Positions 10,501-23,415 are shown, counted from the first letter of the stretch. The stretch: DNA of 64,000 nucleotides from Isoetes taiwanensis (GCA_021234155.1 JAJEKV010000261.1:1-64000); one strand, 5' to 3'. The notes: generated by a model not told the origin, from the sequence alone. Translations and numbers: made by a program.

Positions 10501-13500
10501 CACTCGCCAACATTTATATGGATCATGTTGATAAGCCCTAAAACATTTGAAGAGTTACTGGATGATATTCATCAACATTTGAAATGCCATGGTTGGAGTC
10601 GTCAATTGAAAGAGGTGCGAGACCCTTCAAATATTTATTTTTAATTTTGTGCATTATTTATTATTGATAGTCTTAAGCGCGTGTGAAGGTAGAAGTATAG
10701 ATAATCACCAAATATAAAAAAACGATTCAAAGACACCTTCGCACTCATTGATAGTGATTATGGGAGTCACATACCTTCTAGATGTGCCAATGACGATTTT
10801 CCAAGTAGCGAGTGAAAGATAAGTCCACCATGTGAAGGAGATATATTAAATGGTGGGGATCCATTAGATAATGGCCATAATGAATCTGGAGATCCATTAG
10901 ATGATGGCCATGATGATTCTTGAAACCACTATATGACGGAAGTTCATTGACATGCTATTTGCCACACTTTTGATTCTTAATTTACAAACTATGCATGGAT
11001 GGTCAAATGCTGGTCTTGATGACCTTTTAAAAGTTCTAGGAGGATACTCATTGCCTAAGGAAAACTTATTGCCATCCTATCATCCTATTATGCACAAAAA
11101 TGACATCTTGATCTAGAATATGAATCTATTCATGCTTGCCCAAATGATTACGTTCTTTATCTGGGAAGTATGCTCATCTGGACTCTTGCCCAAATGAAAA
11201 ATGCCAAGAAAGTCGATGGGGTAAAGCGGCAAACCTAGTGCACGTAAAGTTGTGCGTTACTTCCCTATCATTCGACTATTAAAATTGTATGAACACCATC
11301 AATGGCAAGACACATGATATGGCATGCTAACAATACCTCCACGGATGGCATATGCCGCAGATGTTCAATTCACGGCATGGCATCACATCAATAATAGATG
11401 GCCCGACTTTTTGCCAAGACCCTCGCAACGTCCGTTTGGATTGGCATTTGATGTAAGTCCATTTAGCGAGATGAGGTCTAATCGGGATGGCGGTTATGTT
11501 GATCAATTACAACATTGAGCCATAGTTCTGGAAAGCTACATTTCATTATGTTGATATTATTGATTCCCGGACCGCTGACAAAGTACCTTCTCAAAAATTG
11601 ATGTCTACATGCACCTTATTGTGGAAGATTTCTATAAGCTTTGGGGGTAAAAAGCAAGTGACTTCGGCCGAGCACTTTGGAGAGGGAATTCACTTTCGCG
11701 TCGCGGCGATCATGTGGACCATACATGATTTTTCTTATGGTTTTACTACCCGGATGTAACCCATGGATATCGAGCATGTCCCTTGTGTGGACCTCGATAT
11801 TCATGTTATCTTAGAAAATTTATTTATGCAGCCATCGCCAAGTTGTTGATCATAGTTTAAAAAAATGAAAATGTTTACTTCTAAACATTGAATCGAGAAC
11901 ACCTCCAAATCTTGTGACCTTTAGTGATATACCTAAATGGGTTGAGGAAAAGGAAGAATGGAGCAAATTGTCAAAAAGAAAAATAATGATGATCCAATAA
12001 AAAGGCCGGGATGGAAACGTCTTTCTATATTTTACGACCTTCCTTATTGGGAGGTATGTTTTGTTTGTATACGCACTTCGTTACTTGTATCTTTTACATG
12101 CAATTTATATATCTTATACCATGTTACTTTTATTACAACATCTCATTCGAAACACAATGGATGCAATGCATGTGGAGAAGAATGTCATTTGAAAATCTAG
12201 TTAAGACAATACTTGGAGATGTTGACAAGAACAATGAAAAAGGAATACGAGAAGACATGAAAGAGGTTGAATACGAGAGTCCCTTTGGTCCTAATCACAA
12301 AAACGGTAAAAGTGGTTTTTACCTCATGCTCCATATGTTCTTACAAAGAGGAAAAAGAAGCTTTTTTTTCTTGCTATACAGAGTGTGAAACCTCCAACAC
12401 TGTCCTCCAACTTTAAAAAATGTGTTGCAAATGGAAATAAACCATGAAATCGCATGATGATTATCATATATTCTTCTTCAATAGTTCCTTACTTTGGCTA
12501 TAATGGATGGATGTCTAGGGAAGGAGAAAGAATGTCAATAGTAAGACTAAGTGCTTTGTTTAGGCAAATTACTGCAAAAGAAATTCCTTAAGGGAGATGA
12601 GTACCCTAAAGTGGAAGCAAAGGAATGTGTTATGCTTGCTTGAGAATCATTTTTCGCCATCATTTTTCCACATTATGACTCATCCCATCGTATATATAGT
12701 TGAAGAAATAGCTATTTGTGGGCCTGACCTGCATCGATGGATGTACCCTATTGTGAGATTCCTAAAACACCTTAGGTAATATATGTTCGTAACATGGCAC
12801 GCGTCCAGAGGGATCCATTGTCAAGTGTACATAACTGAAGCTATGATTTTACTACAATGAAAGAGGACAAGAATTTTGAATATTTTGGTGAATATGATAT
12901 GCCTTGGAACGAAAGCACATCCGAGGTTTTGGAGGGTAAAGGAACCCTTGATAAAGTTGGATGTATCATTGCAACAATAAGCACACGATTGCATTCTAGC
13001 AAATTCACCGACTATCATTGAGACATGGAGATTGTAAGTACTCTATTTGCTATTTAGATGTTGAAATGCTTTTCAATTTATAAAAGTCAATTAAATTGTA
13101 GACTTTGATTGGCGTAAAATATGAATAATCACAACATGGCATCTTGTTCCATGGCGTCAAAGGAGAATATTTTGAATTTCTGAGTGGCTTAAAATGGAAG
13201 TCCAATGTATGGTTGGGAAAAAGGAGCAAGTGAATCCATTGTTGCTTGATCTTGCTTTTGAGTCGAAGAATATGCTATAAGTTTATAAAAGCATGTGGGC
13301 ATATGGTTGGCACTTTAAGAGTGCAAGATTTAGACGCTAAAAGCAAGTGACAGATTAATGGTGTTTCAAACAATATTTCGTTCTATGAGTCGTAGTAGTG
13401 CTAAAGATAAGCGAACCTATTGAAGCCGCATAGAATATTTTGGCAAAATTGGCCAGATTTTACGTGTTTGTCGATTTACATGTAGATAACAATGTTATTA

Positions 13501-13900
13501 TAGTGTAGTTAATTAACCTACTCCTTCGTTTTTTTTATATTGTTTTATTTCTTTTATGTTTTATAGGTGTTTGTCTTGGTTCATCACATGTAGTGCTTTT
13601 TGCAATGTCATTGGTATAGGCGACATCTTGTTGGACAATGAGCATCAACAAAATTTGACAAGTATGGCTTTCAACTAGTGGATAGTACAAAGGTCGTGAT
13701 ACAAAGCTAATTCAAGTTAACCTTTTGTCTTTCCAACATGTCCAACGTAAAACTACATAGCAATACTAAATGCATCTATACATTGCGGTGTGTTCTATTT
13801 GATGATCCAAATACCCGTGTTGGTCTATTTGTTTCAAACCCATCTCGTAGATGGGCTACTTCGATGATGAACGTGAAAGTGGTATAGATAATTGACTTGT
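10490..13900 (+). pseudogene. CACTA (En/Spm) TNP2-like transposase, decayed
   Basis: Many blocks of plant TNP2-type CACTA transposases appear in the expected order across shifting frames. They are ELLDDIHQHLKCHGW near 10,560; HACPNDYVLY at 11,131-11,160; WHHINNRWPDF near 11,380; KIDVYMHLIVEDFYKLWG near 11,595; ACPLCG near 11,775; RPGWKRLSIFYDLPYWE near 12,017-12,056; ENLVKTILGDVDKNN near 12,190; SPSFFHIMTHPIVYIVEEI and RWMYP at 12,655-12,752; and PEGSIVKCT-like residues near 12,805. The enzyme would cut and paste the element. Frameshifts and stops leave only short open pieces. Terminal CACTA inverted repeats were not found. Confidence 0.85.
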
Positions 13901-15560
13901 AAATCAGACGCAACTTGATGTTGATTTTCACACATATCCTATGATTATCCATTCTTAATCTCTATAGTGAAAAGGCTTCCGCCCAATTCCATTTCACACT
14001 TTTATGTATTGTAACTTGATTCTTGATTTTAAAGAAGAAAATTAGGGAATTTTGTTTTGCTTTTAGTGATAATGATGGTTTATATATGCATTTCAAGTAG
14101 CCAAGCTGTTCATTTCCGACCTTGCAAAAGATTTGCAACATGTAGTAACCAATCAGTTTATTAGGCCTATGCCATTTTCTTGCAACATTGTCAAGTTTTG
14201 TTACAACATGCTAATCAAAAGACACAAAAACTACTCAGATAATAATCAGCTTCAATAAATACTCTAGTGCGTATGGATATTCACTATATAAAGTGATTCT
14301 GAACATTATTCAAGAAGTTGGAAAAGCCTACAAAGATTGTAGTGCCTCAATGGAAAACGATCTAAAATCTACTTTGAAAAGAATAATGTAGCTACAAAGA
14401 ATGCCAAAACTTTAGAAAATATTAAACTACACTTGCAATCAAAACAGAAAATATGTCAATTACTGAGTCCTCTTGCTCCCATTCCTTTTATGAACCATGT
14501 AGCATTTGAGCTGGTAAAATTGTTACACTACAAATGCCTTCAATCAGGTCTGATATACTACAGCTAACTTGAAATGCATCAAAGCATGACTGGAGAAAAG
14601 GAATCAGTATCATGGTTTGATAGAATAAGGTTCTCATGACCAAAATCACATGGCATACAACAATTGTTTATAAATCACATGGCCAGAGCATGCATTGAGA
14701 TGTGTTAAAATATAAATTGGAAAGGGGAAGCACTACTATGGCTTTACATAACTAACCTATCATGAGAAACACCTATTGGTATGCCAGTTTTTGCCTGTTC
14801 AAATGGGCAGATCATGTTGAAATGTACCAAAGTATAACTTAAAAAATGAAGCATGGCACCAAGGAAATAAGATTTTATGCACAAAATAATTTATCTAGTG
14901 TACATGCTACAGCACATGCTTTCAAAGGCATCTTCTTACCTTTTCTTCAGCAACAAGCCTTCCTCGCTTGGCATAGGCCACCTAGGATTGAAGAGATTTT
15001 GTTGCAAAAAGCAAGACACTTTGCACCAATGGTAAAAGGACGTTTTTCCACCAATTCAGCTGAGGGATTGGATCAAGTACCTATAACACATATGATGGAG
15101 ATCCCCTTTAAATCAGTAAAGGAGCAGAATACATAAATCATGCAAGCTTTGATGTGACACATATGGTCATAACTTGAAATAGTCGGAGCGCTTTTGGCAG
15201 ACTCTAGCTAACTTTGGGTTTGCAAGAATACATATTGTTTATGATACTTGCCCATGAAAGAAAACCTGTTTGCACAAAATGGCACCCATGGAAGTATTAC
15301 ATATCCTCATCATAGAGTCATAGAGTTCCTCATATTTTCATTCTGATCCAGGAAGGGAGCAAAGGGAAGAATGACTTGTGCTTTCAACCACTTGGACAGG
15401 CAGCTCAAACTGTGTCTCTTACCCTGCACATGCAATGGAAGAAGAATAATACAATAGATAGTTGAACAATAATAACGTAAAAGAGTAGAACAGAGGCATA
15501 TCATGTAAATGAAGATGCATCAGAAGCAAGATACCATTTCCATATCTCTTCCATCATTAC
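13901..15560. other. Unassigned AT-rich sequence
   Basis: I see no domain, repeat pair or RNA gene. A 96-codon plus-strand frame at 14,846-15,136 is unrecognised and has no supporting context. Confidence 0.4.
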
Positions 15561-15561
15561 T

Positions 15562-15890
15562 TAAATGCCGATTTATGGGTATAGCAGGACCAGATTTGGG
15601 TTTGCATACATGCAAGCAAGCAAGAAGATGACATGCATAAAAATGAGGATCTACTGAGACCGAAACCTTATTTGGTCGCCCTGAATAAGTTTATTTTTTT
15701 CTCCAACGGCAGATTCCTGAGAAGAACCTGCAAAAAGATTGGTCGCCAAGCATAAGCGGTAAGCCTGCCGCGACATTAAGAAATGCCGATTCATGGCTAT
15801 GGCAAGGCCGAGTTGGGTTTGTATACATCGCAGATGGTACACATGACAAGCAAATAACAATGAGAATCTATCCAGACTGGCTAAACCGAT
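15562..15890. repeat. Imperfect direct repeat, about 219-base period
   Basis: The block from aaatgccgatttatgg (15,562) through gaccgaaacc (15,666) is repeated from aaatgccgattcatgg (15,781) through ctaaacc (15,888). Both copies carry ttgggtttg, tacat and a tgacatg/tgacaag stretch. The copies are clearly diverged, so this is an old local duplication. Confidence 0.65.
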
Positions 15891-17115
15891 CTTTTTCCTC
15901 TAATAAAGCCGATTTTGCCCCTGTCGAAAATGTAGATGGCACAGAGAAAGCAAAGATCAGCAAAGATGGCATATACCTTATACTTGTCAGCCAAATATGA
16001 AATCGAGTTACCAAAGTGCCCAACATTTACTCCTGCAGAAATAGAGAAGCTAAGATCGAGAAAATAACATTCCTTTATTCTGAAAATTGCATGCCACATA
16101 CAGGGCATATCTGAAGTAAGAAGTGCAGGACATACAGGTCTCTTTCTTAAACGGATGTTGCAGGTTACAGCTAGATGCTTGGAATGCTAATGATGGCAGC
16201 TTGTGGATGGAGCTGTTATACCGATATGGAATTCTCGCCTAAATATGGCTTATGCAAGGTCTGAAGATTCTAAGCAGATATGTTGGCTTCTACAGATATT
16301 AATAACCTGTAAATTTGAATTTAGGGTGTGTAAAATAAAAAAAGCAAGAGGTTATACTTGTCGGACATGCAGATTAGATCCGATGAATGCAGATACGGTG
16401 TTCATAGACCTGCCGAAATGATACAGCTCCTTAATATGATGAAGGATCTAACTTTAAAACGCATACAGAGCCTTAGAAACTCAAACGAAACTCAACCCAT
16501 GAATGCTTCAAATAAAAAACTCAACCTGTTCCGGCCGATTCTTGGCGTGTTCAGATGCAAAACTCTAATCTTCAGCCGAGTTTTTGCCCCCTGCAGATGG
16601 ATTTGCATGTTTTGACAAAGGAAAATAACGTTTAAGGCATGACAATAAATAAAATAGGAGAATCTAACTCACCCAGCCGTTCCAAGGCACAGCTCTGATC
16701 TTATCAAACTGAACCCTCAGACAGACTTGCCTTCGGAAATCTTGAAGAAAGATTGAAAGAAATAAAAATGCAAGAGATGAGCAAATACTGAAGCTTCTGC
16801 ATGCGTCTCCAAGCTCCAAGAATCGAATGCAAGATCTTATGAGCACAAGCTCTGCTACGCCATGCACGTAGTTCAGGAGAACGAATGGTCCACAGCTCCA
16901 AGTAGACCATGGTTAGCAGGCCTCTGCTGGGCCGGATTGACCAGCATCTAGCAATCCCAGGCCGCTGCCGTCTGCACCAGGGAAAAGGAAAGTACAGAAG
17001 GGAGGGAGAAAATTCGAAATGAGAGAAAAACCCATGCGACCAAAATAGTCCCGCAGGGGCGAGGGGGAACGCCGCACGCGTCTGCACATGCGGCGTGCCC
17101 GCACAGAAACCAACA
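15891..17115 (-). other. Unassigned region, possible transcribed unit on the minus strand
   Basis: GC content rises at 16,880-17,110, unlike its surroundings. On the minus strand, a splice-donor-like CTGG|gtgagttag reads at about 16,670. Frames of 67-127 codons overlap here, but none has a recognisable domain. It could be the first exon or 5' leader of a gene or long non-coding RNA that runs towards 15.5 kb. Confidence 0.25.
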
Positions 17116-17227
17116 CTCTCCCATTTTAAATAAGAAGATACGGTGTTAATAAATTAACTTAGAATGCTTTGATAGATAAAGCACTAGTGATCTATAACAT
17201 TGAATACATTATGCATTCTACTGAAGA

Positions 17228-17395
17228 CCCTATATGGTTTGCATGCATAAAAATGGGAAGGCTTTAGACTATAAAACATATGCAGCTTTAGTCATTTCAA
17301 CCCTTATGGCTGCACTTTAACCCCATATGGTTTGCACGCATAAAAGTGGGAAGGCTTTAGACCATTAACCATATGCAACTGGTTTAATTTTAACA
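17228..17395. repeat. Tandem duplication, about 92-base unit
   Basis: The phrase catatggtttgca(t/c)gcataaaa(a/g)tgggaaggctttagac occurs at about 17,230 and again at about 17,323. The flanking bases are also similar, giving two diverged head-to-tail units. Confidence 0.7.
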
Positions 17396-18624
17396 CAATG
17401 CAAACCATATAAATTTATCACAATACTTAGCCACCCTGATTTCGCACTCTAAGAACCACATTGTATAACACCATATCAAACCGAGTCTCATTACCACCAC
17501 CTTATACCACATTAAGAAACTATACACATGAACCACGATATTAAACAACAACGAATAAATATGTTAGAAAACCATATCATTGAACACCATAACTGAATCG
17601 TTGATAATTACTTTGTAAAAATACCACATTAATAAAGCATATAAAGAAACTACATACTTTAGCCACGTAATGTTTTTAATGATATCAACCCACAAAGATG
17701 CATTGGTTATTTTCAACGGTTTTTTTATGTATAACCAATGAAAAAACCCGTAGTGGTTTTATTTTTGGGTGCCTTGTGTAATTTAATTTTATAATGCACA
17801 TTGCTTATTTGCATGCTAGCTCATTAGATGAGTGGTTACATCACTAATTATGTTGTGTTTAGAGGCAAGCTTCTTGGCTTGATACAATTTTATAATGCAA
17901 ATTGTTTTCAAACAAGGCAAGGTTCATGTTCCATGACAATGAAAGATATCTGCATGCTTATTGTTACCCTAACAATGATAATGGAAATAATACTCATGAA
18001 TGGTGCCATATTCATGTGGAAGCTTCATTCCTTCAACTATGTCCTTGGCCAACCTGAGCACATAATGCAAATAAAGTCCATTCGGAGATGTATATGCTCT
18101 AGATAAGAAAAAGTATAATGCATTTTCCTTCTATCAGCCTCTTTTGCCTATAAGAACACACTAGGGAATAATGTATTACCAAGCGTGTGCCTACTGCTGA
18201 AGAGCACTCTACGCAATGCAAAACAATTGTTGTTCGTGGAGAGATTCATGATTGATCACAGAAAGCCCACTTGTTCCAGGCTTTGATATACCCTATTTTA
18301 GCTTTGTAAGAAATGGTATCCTAATTTATATACGTCAACAGTAAAACAAAGTTTGGAATTCCTAATGGATAAGGACTTCCCCTACTTTTTCCTTCCAAGA
18401 TTAGGCAGTAATAGCTATACAACTTCATTTAAAGCATGTAACAGACAATCCAAGCTTCTGAGGAAAAAATAAACAAAACCTTAGCTGTTGGGGGAGCCCC
18501 TAGTATTCTATGGAAAGTAGGGGTCTAAGGTACATTTTTTCCCCAACTGCTCTTAGCAAGAGATTCTTTGCCTATGCATACTATTCAAGACACTCATAAT
18601 ATATGGAACCAATCATGTGATGTG
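17396..18624. other. Unassigned AT-rich sequence
   Basis: A 92-codon plus-strand frame at 17,828-18,106 is unrecognised. A small inverted repeat, agcccctagta with taggggtct, lies near 18,496-18,532. I see nothing else that can be named. Confidence 0.4.
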
Positions 18625-19530
18625 TTTTCACATCAATTGCAAAAACCTTAAAGCAACTTTACTTTGGCAATAAAGACCATTTTCTTGCTTGCAGTTGAAT
18701 GCTTGATTATTTTGCAGGAAAACAATATCATTTTAAGCATGTGAACCCCATGAACTCTGCTCGTCAATGTAGAATAAGACTTGCCATTCGTTTGCATGAA
18801 GTGTGAAGTCTTCTGGTCCTCTTTGCCATTTTGCTATATTTTCTATCTCTAAAGTTCATTTAGAAAAACTATTATTGTTACATCTGTGATATGCAAATGA
18901 TATTGTGTAGCTCCGAGGGGTGGTTCGAAATGTAGAGAATTAGAAAGTTGCGTGGAATGATGATAAGACATGAACTAATAAGATGATAGAAAGGTTGAGA
19001 TGCCTTTTTACCTTCCGAAAAGGCTCCTTGAACTCCTCCTGAAAGTTCTCTAAAGGTTTTCCTTCCGAAATTCCTTACAAGCGATGTTCATGGACTTCCC
19101 TCGATATTCTTTATTCGATCCCAATTGAGTGGTGAAATTTGGCCTCAAGGACTAGTACCGACTCTCTTTAATATTTTATATTATCTTAATAATAAGTAGA
19201 ACTTTTTATTGTGTGATGAACTTTGTTTCGTAACAAATGGCATCAGCGCAAGGTTCCAAGCTCTTTGGAACTTGTGGGATTCTAGTTTTCAAAATTGAGA
19301 TTTAAATTAAAAACTAAAACTACATAAATAATCTAGAAGTTTTTTAAGTGCAGTTGGAAGACCTGGTTATAGAAATCATGAATTTTGTTGTTGACTCTTA
19401 TATAAGAAATCACATGCTCTGCCAAAAATTAAAATTACTTTATTCCTATCGTGATGAGGATGCTACCATATCCATTCCATTATGTACAAAACATATAATA
19501 GAATTATAACCCAGAATCCAAATTAGTCCA
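18625..19530. repeat. Dispersed repeat family B, copy 2
   Basis: This is the partner of 2,410-3,290, in the same orientation. It keeps several trinucleotides that copy 1 lacks, and the reverse is also true. The end points are sharp: ttttcacatcaattgcaaa at the left and aattagtcca at the right, beyond which the two loci diverge. Confidence 0.75.
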
Positions 19531-19799
19531 TCGCGGTAGTAGCTTGGCGTAAGGCCTTGGATTATAGTGACCTCCACCATGGTTTAAAATCCACTGTCTA
19601 CCATCGAGCGGGAGATGTTGGCAAGTGTAAGTCCACCAATTTTACGTTCAAAAACATAAAATAAGAAGGTGCCAAGGCATTACTGAATGTCCTAATGTAT
19701 ATCTAATTGTTTTATGTGTTCGAGATTTTCTTCCTATTCTTCTCCTCTCTTTATATTTTTTTCGTCTCTTTAAACTCTCTTCTCTCTTTATACTCTTTC

Positions 19800-19862
19800 T
19801 ATTCTCCCATGGCCTATTGGTCTCCGTGGAGGTTAAAAATTTGATTCTATTCTATTCTCTAT
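19800..19862 (+). mobile_element. LINE/SINE-like 3' tail with ATTCT repeats
   Basis: ggtctccgtggaggttaaaaattt followed by repeated attct resembles the tail at 23,355-23,410 (ggttcccgtggacgtaaaaattc then catct repeats). A conserved end followed by a simple repeat is typical of some LINEs and SINEs that lack a pure A-tail. Confidence 0.4.
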
Positions 19863-19894
19863 ATTTTTGTCCAAAAAAAAGTTAAATTTACATG

Positions 19895-20386
19895 CATTTT
19901 CAGGTGCAGACTGGGGAGGTGATATAGACAGTAGAAAATCAACCTCAGGATATGTTGTAATGCTTGGAAGAAATGTCGTACTTGGAGAAGTAAGAAACAA
20001 AACTCTCTAGCCATGCCTTCTGCAGAAGCTGAGTATGCAGCAACATCACTTGCATCACGAGAAATAATGTGGTTACAAAGATTATTAGATGAAATTGGGA
20101 TTGCTCAAAATAGGAGGCTGCCACATTATACATTTATAGTATGAGCTGCATGGCTATAGCAAAAAATCTAGTATTTCATGAAAGGACAAAACATATAAAG
20201 ATGAATATGCATTTCATTCGAAATATGGTGGAAGATAAAACTCTAGAGCTGAGATATGTTTATACTTCTAAGCAAATTGCTGATATATTTACTAAAGCTC
20301 TACTTGTATCAAAATTCACTTATTTGAAATCAAGGCTGCTAGTTGGTGATAGAACACAGGACACCGACAAAAGGAATTTGCCATGA
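19895..20386 (+). pseudogene. Second Ty1-copia: RNase H 3' end
   Basis: Readable blocks are GADWGGDIDSRKSTSGY near 19,903, SLAMPSAEAEYAATSLASRE near 20,008, FHERTKHIKM near 20,177 and LRYVYTSKQIADIFTKALL near 20,252. Together they form a near-complete copia RNase H with two or more frameshifts. The upstream integrase and RT are absent, so the element is 5'-truncated. It is better preserved than the copia at 3.9-8.9 kb and from a different family. Confidence 0.85.
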
Positions 20387-20835
20387 AGGGGAATGTTAGA
20401 ATAAAATATAGTCATGACAAATTCCTAGAATGGTGAGATATCGAGCATGTTAGTGATGAAATGTGAAGGTTTAACCATTGTCCAATGGTAAGAATAGAAT
20501 AGAATAGAATAAAATAAAAGGAAGAGATAAAACATTTTATGATATTGCGAAACGGAAGATAGAATCGAAAAATACCTTGGCTTTGAAAATAGAAGTCAGC
20601 AAAATATCTCGGCATCTCGGTAGGAGTCAAAAAATAAGAAAATGAATTAGAGATGATCGAGTGGGGTGCAGCTTGAGAACATGGTCATCAAGTTTGAAAC
20701 ATGCTTGGGCTATCGGAATCTAATTTGTTTCATTGTTGGCTATGGTGCACTGAGTGAGTGCACTGATAAACTTTGCTAGACCATTGAATATTAAATAATA
20801 TTGAATATTATTTCCTAGTGGCGTGACGTTAAAAT
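20387..20835 (+). repeat. Probable copia 3' LTR of the truncated element
   Basis: A purine-rich aaggggaa directly after the RNase H frame is followed by TGTTAGAATAAAATA at about 20,394, the usual start of a copia LTR. The far end is not defined because no second LTR exists in the window. Confidence 0.5.
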
Positions 20836-20957
<122 letters not shown>

Positions 20958-21544
20958 TTTGAAGGGGTTGCAATTGCCTAGAAATAGACCTTAGGCCATT
21001 CAATTTTGTGGTTATGTAGCTCATCTGTTTTTCATAATACCTGCCAGGCTATGTTTAGTTATACCAGTTAGATACAGATGGGTTTGATGTTGGTGTTTAG
21101 GTTTGGAGGTAGCCATGTTATGCATTGCAAAGTCTGGTCCCGGGGGGTTCACCTAGATTATGGGGTATGGAACATGTGAGTGCACCAAATGGGTTTTTTT
21201 ATTGCCTCTCTGGTACCGTATATGTAAGAAAAATATAAGGTTTTTATAGTTTGAATGCCGTACGGATACCAGAGGGAGTTTGGCGGCGCCAGTGTTCGAT
21301 TCGTATTCATACTCTAAGGGTCCATCATTTTTGGTGAGCTACTGTTGGGGATTCTGTGATAATGTGATATGACTATGATAATGTATATTATGTATATATA
21401 AAACAAGTCGCTTGTTATTTAAGGTCTGTGTAAAATGAATTGTATATTGGACGAATAAATTTTTCTTACATTTATTTTTGTTGGGAAGGCAAAATGTACA
21501 CCATATGTCTTAGAATTTTTTCCAATTGAGATATATGCAGGTTT
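20958..21544. other. Unassigned sequence with one imperfect hairpin
   Basis: ctctctggtaccgta near 21,207 pairs with tacggataccagaggga near 21,259 across a loop of about 35 bases. This may be a short foldback element, or chance. No genes were recognised. Confidence 0.35.
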
Positions 21545-21950
21545 TTATTAATAGAGGTCGATGACAATACCATTTTTTATCTTGAATTGTCAAAGGCCTC
21601 GAGTTTTAAGTGTGTCTTATAATGTTCTACATCTCAATTGGTAATATAAGAACTACATACATTGTTTTAAATGATCCGACCCATGTTTGTAAAAGGCTTA
21701 TCATTCATTGCTTGCATACCACCAAAGTGGGTCTTGCATTAGCAGGATATCCAGATAGAATTGGATAAACAAAATATCTCTGGCAACGATCTTCCAAACA
21801 TGCCATTGTCGTATGGTAGATGGCAATTGAAACCTTTCCTTGGGGATAGTATATGGTAGTATATTATATTCGACGAAAGGGTGACTTTTGGGAACGACTC
21901 AATCTCCTCTTAATATTCCTTTATTTGCTAGTCTACTATGAATTGCATTA
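21545..21950. repeat. Repeat family A, copy 3 (uninserted reference copy)
   Basis: It matches 26,880-27,789 in shortened form (tcgatgacaataccat, gttctacat, ggcttatcattcatt, ctggcaacgatcttccaaac, tctactatgaattgcatta). It lacks the minus-strand retroposon found in copies 1 and 2 and runs directly into repeat C, so it serves as an empty-site reference. Confidence 0.7.
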
Positions 21951-22305
21951 AAATTTATGAAATCACTGGGTAATTATTCTCTAGGATAGATGTAAAATAG
22001 ATGTCACTGACGTTGTCATTAAATAAACATCATGCAATTTAGGGACTGCATTATCATATCTTTTTTTCCTGCTAAACTAGTCTAATATTTTTGGAGATTA
22101 AAATGAATTGCTATTGGACGAATAAATTTTTGTTACATTTATTTTCATTGGAATTCTCCAAAGATGCGAGAGCAACATTAAAGAAGTAACTATTAATACT
22201 CGGCATACATTCTAAATATTATCTATTACTTTTTGAAAGATGATTCTATATTAAGTTGCTAGATCCGGGATACATCAACATGCATAGTTTAAAAGAGGGT
22301 TATCT
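21951..22305. repeat. Repeat family C, copy 1
   Basis: It matches 37,157-37,437, sharing gggactg.attatcatatc near 22,050, ttttcattggaattctccaa near 22,141, tattatctattactttttga near 22,216 and ttaagttgctagatcc near 22,252. It is contiguous with repeat A here. Confidence 0.8.
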
Positions 22306-22700
22306 TTGTGCTCCATATCTGTATCGATATATGAAGAAGTCCTTATAGATACATTTGTTGATATTGAGCCATACATTAGAGACATATATTGCTTAAATCA
22401 TTTATGTACAACGCCCTAGACATTGCATATCCATTGATTGCAATTTGTATGAATTGAGACACATGCAAGTTCCTATCAATGGAGATACATGAGAATATAA
22501 TCTCCTATCTTGAATTCCAATAGCAGTTTCAAGAAGGGGTGTTTTAAGTATTTGAGGAATAGCATAAAGTATTAAGATGAGGGAATTTGGATGAGGGGGA
22601 AGACAAAATTTACACCATTAATTTTGGTGGTCTGTACATTTGTGGTTCTGAAGAAGTCCCTTATTTGTGGTCCCTTATTATTTAAGGACTGTATGACTAA
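22306..22700. other. Unassigned; distant internal similarity to repeat A
   Basis: A stretch at 22,530-22,580 (aagtatttgaggaatagcataaagtatta) resembles 26,535-26,570, just upstream of repeat A copy 2. No gene is seen. Confidence 0.4.
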
Positions 22701-22705
22701 ATCCA

Positions 22706-23220
22706 TTGCATACACTAGATACAGAATTACAGCCACAGAAGAAATATTGTGTTGAAGCGGAAGTGCAGACATTGGAAAGGGAACATGTTGAGGTGGGCGT
22801 ACAGACATCTCCACAATCCCAAGGGGACCAAGAGTCGCAGTGCCGAGCTAGCAGTCAGATGATGCCCTTTTTGATATGGATGTTGCTTTGCATTTTTTCA
22901 CTGATGTCATGCATGTGAAGGCTGGTGGAGTTGTCTCCGCTACTAAGGTGGGAGCGGCAAGACCTGATCGTCCTCGCCATCTTTTGGTTCAGTTTCAAGA
23001 CACTCTTAGCCGCTTACATATTCTTCAGCATGGAAACCATCTCAGAGGGACTAGTTTCTCAGTACAGGAGGACCTCTCCCCTCTTCAATTGTGTAACCGT
23101 AAGGAGGAGCTCTGCAAGGTGAGGGCAGCCCCTTGCAAAAAAGAAATGGTAATGTACAGGGGAGGCGCAGAAATTATTCTAGATCAATGGCCTTCCAATC
23201 CTTGGACTGGCTATGTCTAG
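22706..23220 (+). pseudogene. LINE ORF1-like RNA-binding fragment
   Basis: After one frameshift near 22,860, the frame carries RPDRPRHLLVQFQDTLSRL, then ILQHGNHLRGTSF, EDLSPLQLCNRKEEL and a closing hydrophobic strand. This order (PRH-hydrophobic-VKF, K..IL, DLS, R..) resembles the RRM/C-terminal region of L1-type ORF1 proteins, which bind element RNA. The upstream part repeats acidic VEAEVQT and VEVGVQT motifs. No ORF2 follows: a tail-like sequence comes only about 130 bases later. The family call rests on pattern memory and should be searched. Confidence 0.4.
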
Positions 23221-23310
23221 ATAATTTTAGAAGCATAAATTTACCACTAGCGTTAGCATTATCTTATCTTATTATTGGTAGCCTTTTAATATTTGGTTAT
23301 TGTGTTTGAT

Positions 23311-23415
23311 GATGGGGCTAGTCTCCAGGTTTTAGATGGGCTGTTGCCCTTGCATGTGCCGTCCCATAACCCGTTGGGTTCCCGTGGACGTAAAAATTCA
23401 TCTCATCTCATAATA
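23311..23415 (+). mobile_element. LINE/SINE-like 3' end with CATCT tail
   Basis: Contains cccataacccgttgggttcc and cgtggacgtaaaaattc, followed by short catct repeats. The core cccgttgggttcc recurs at 45,586-45,599, and a related end is at 19,808-19,862. It probably closes the fragment carrying the ORF1-like frame. Confidence 0.45.
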
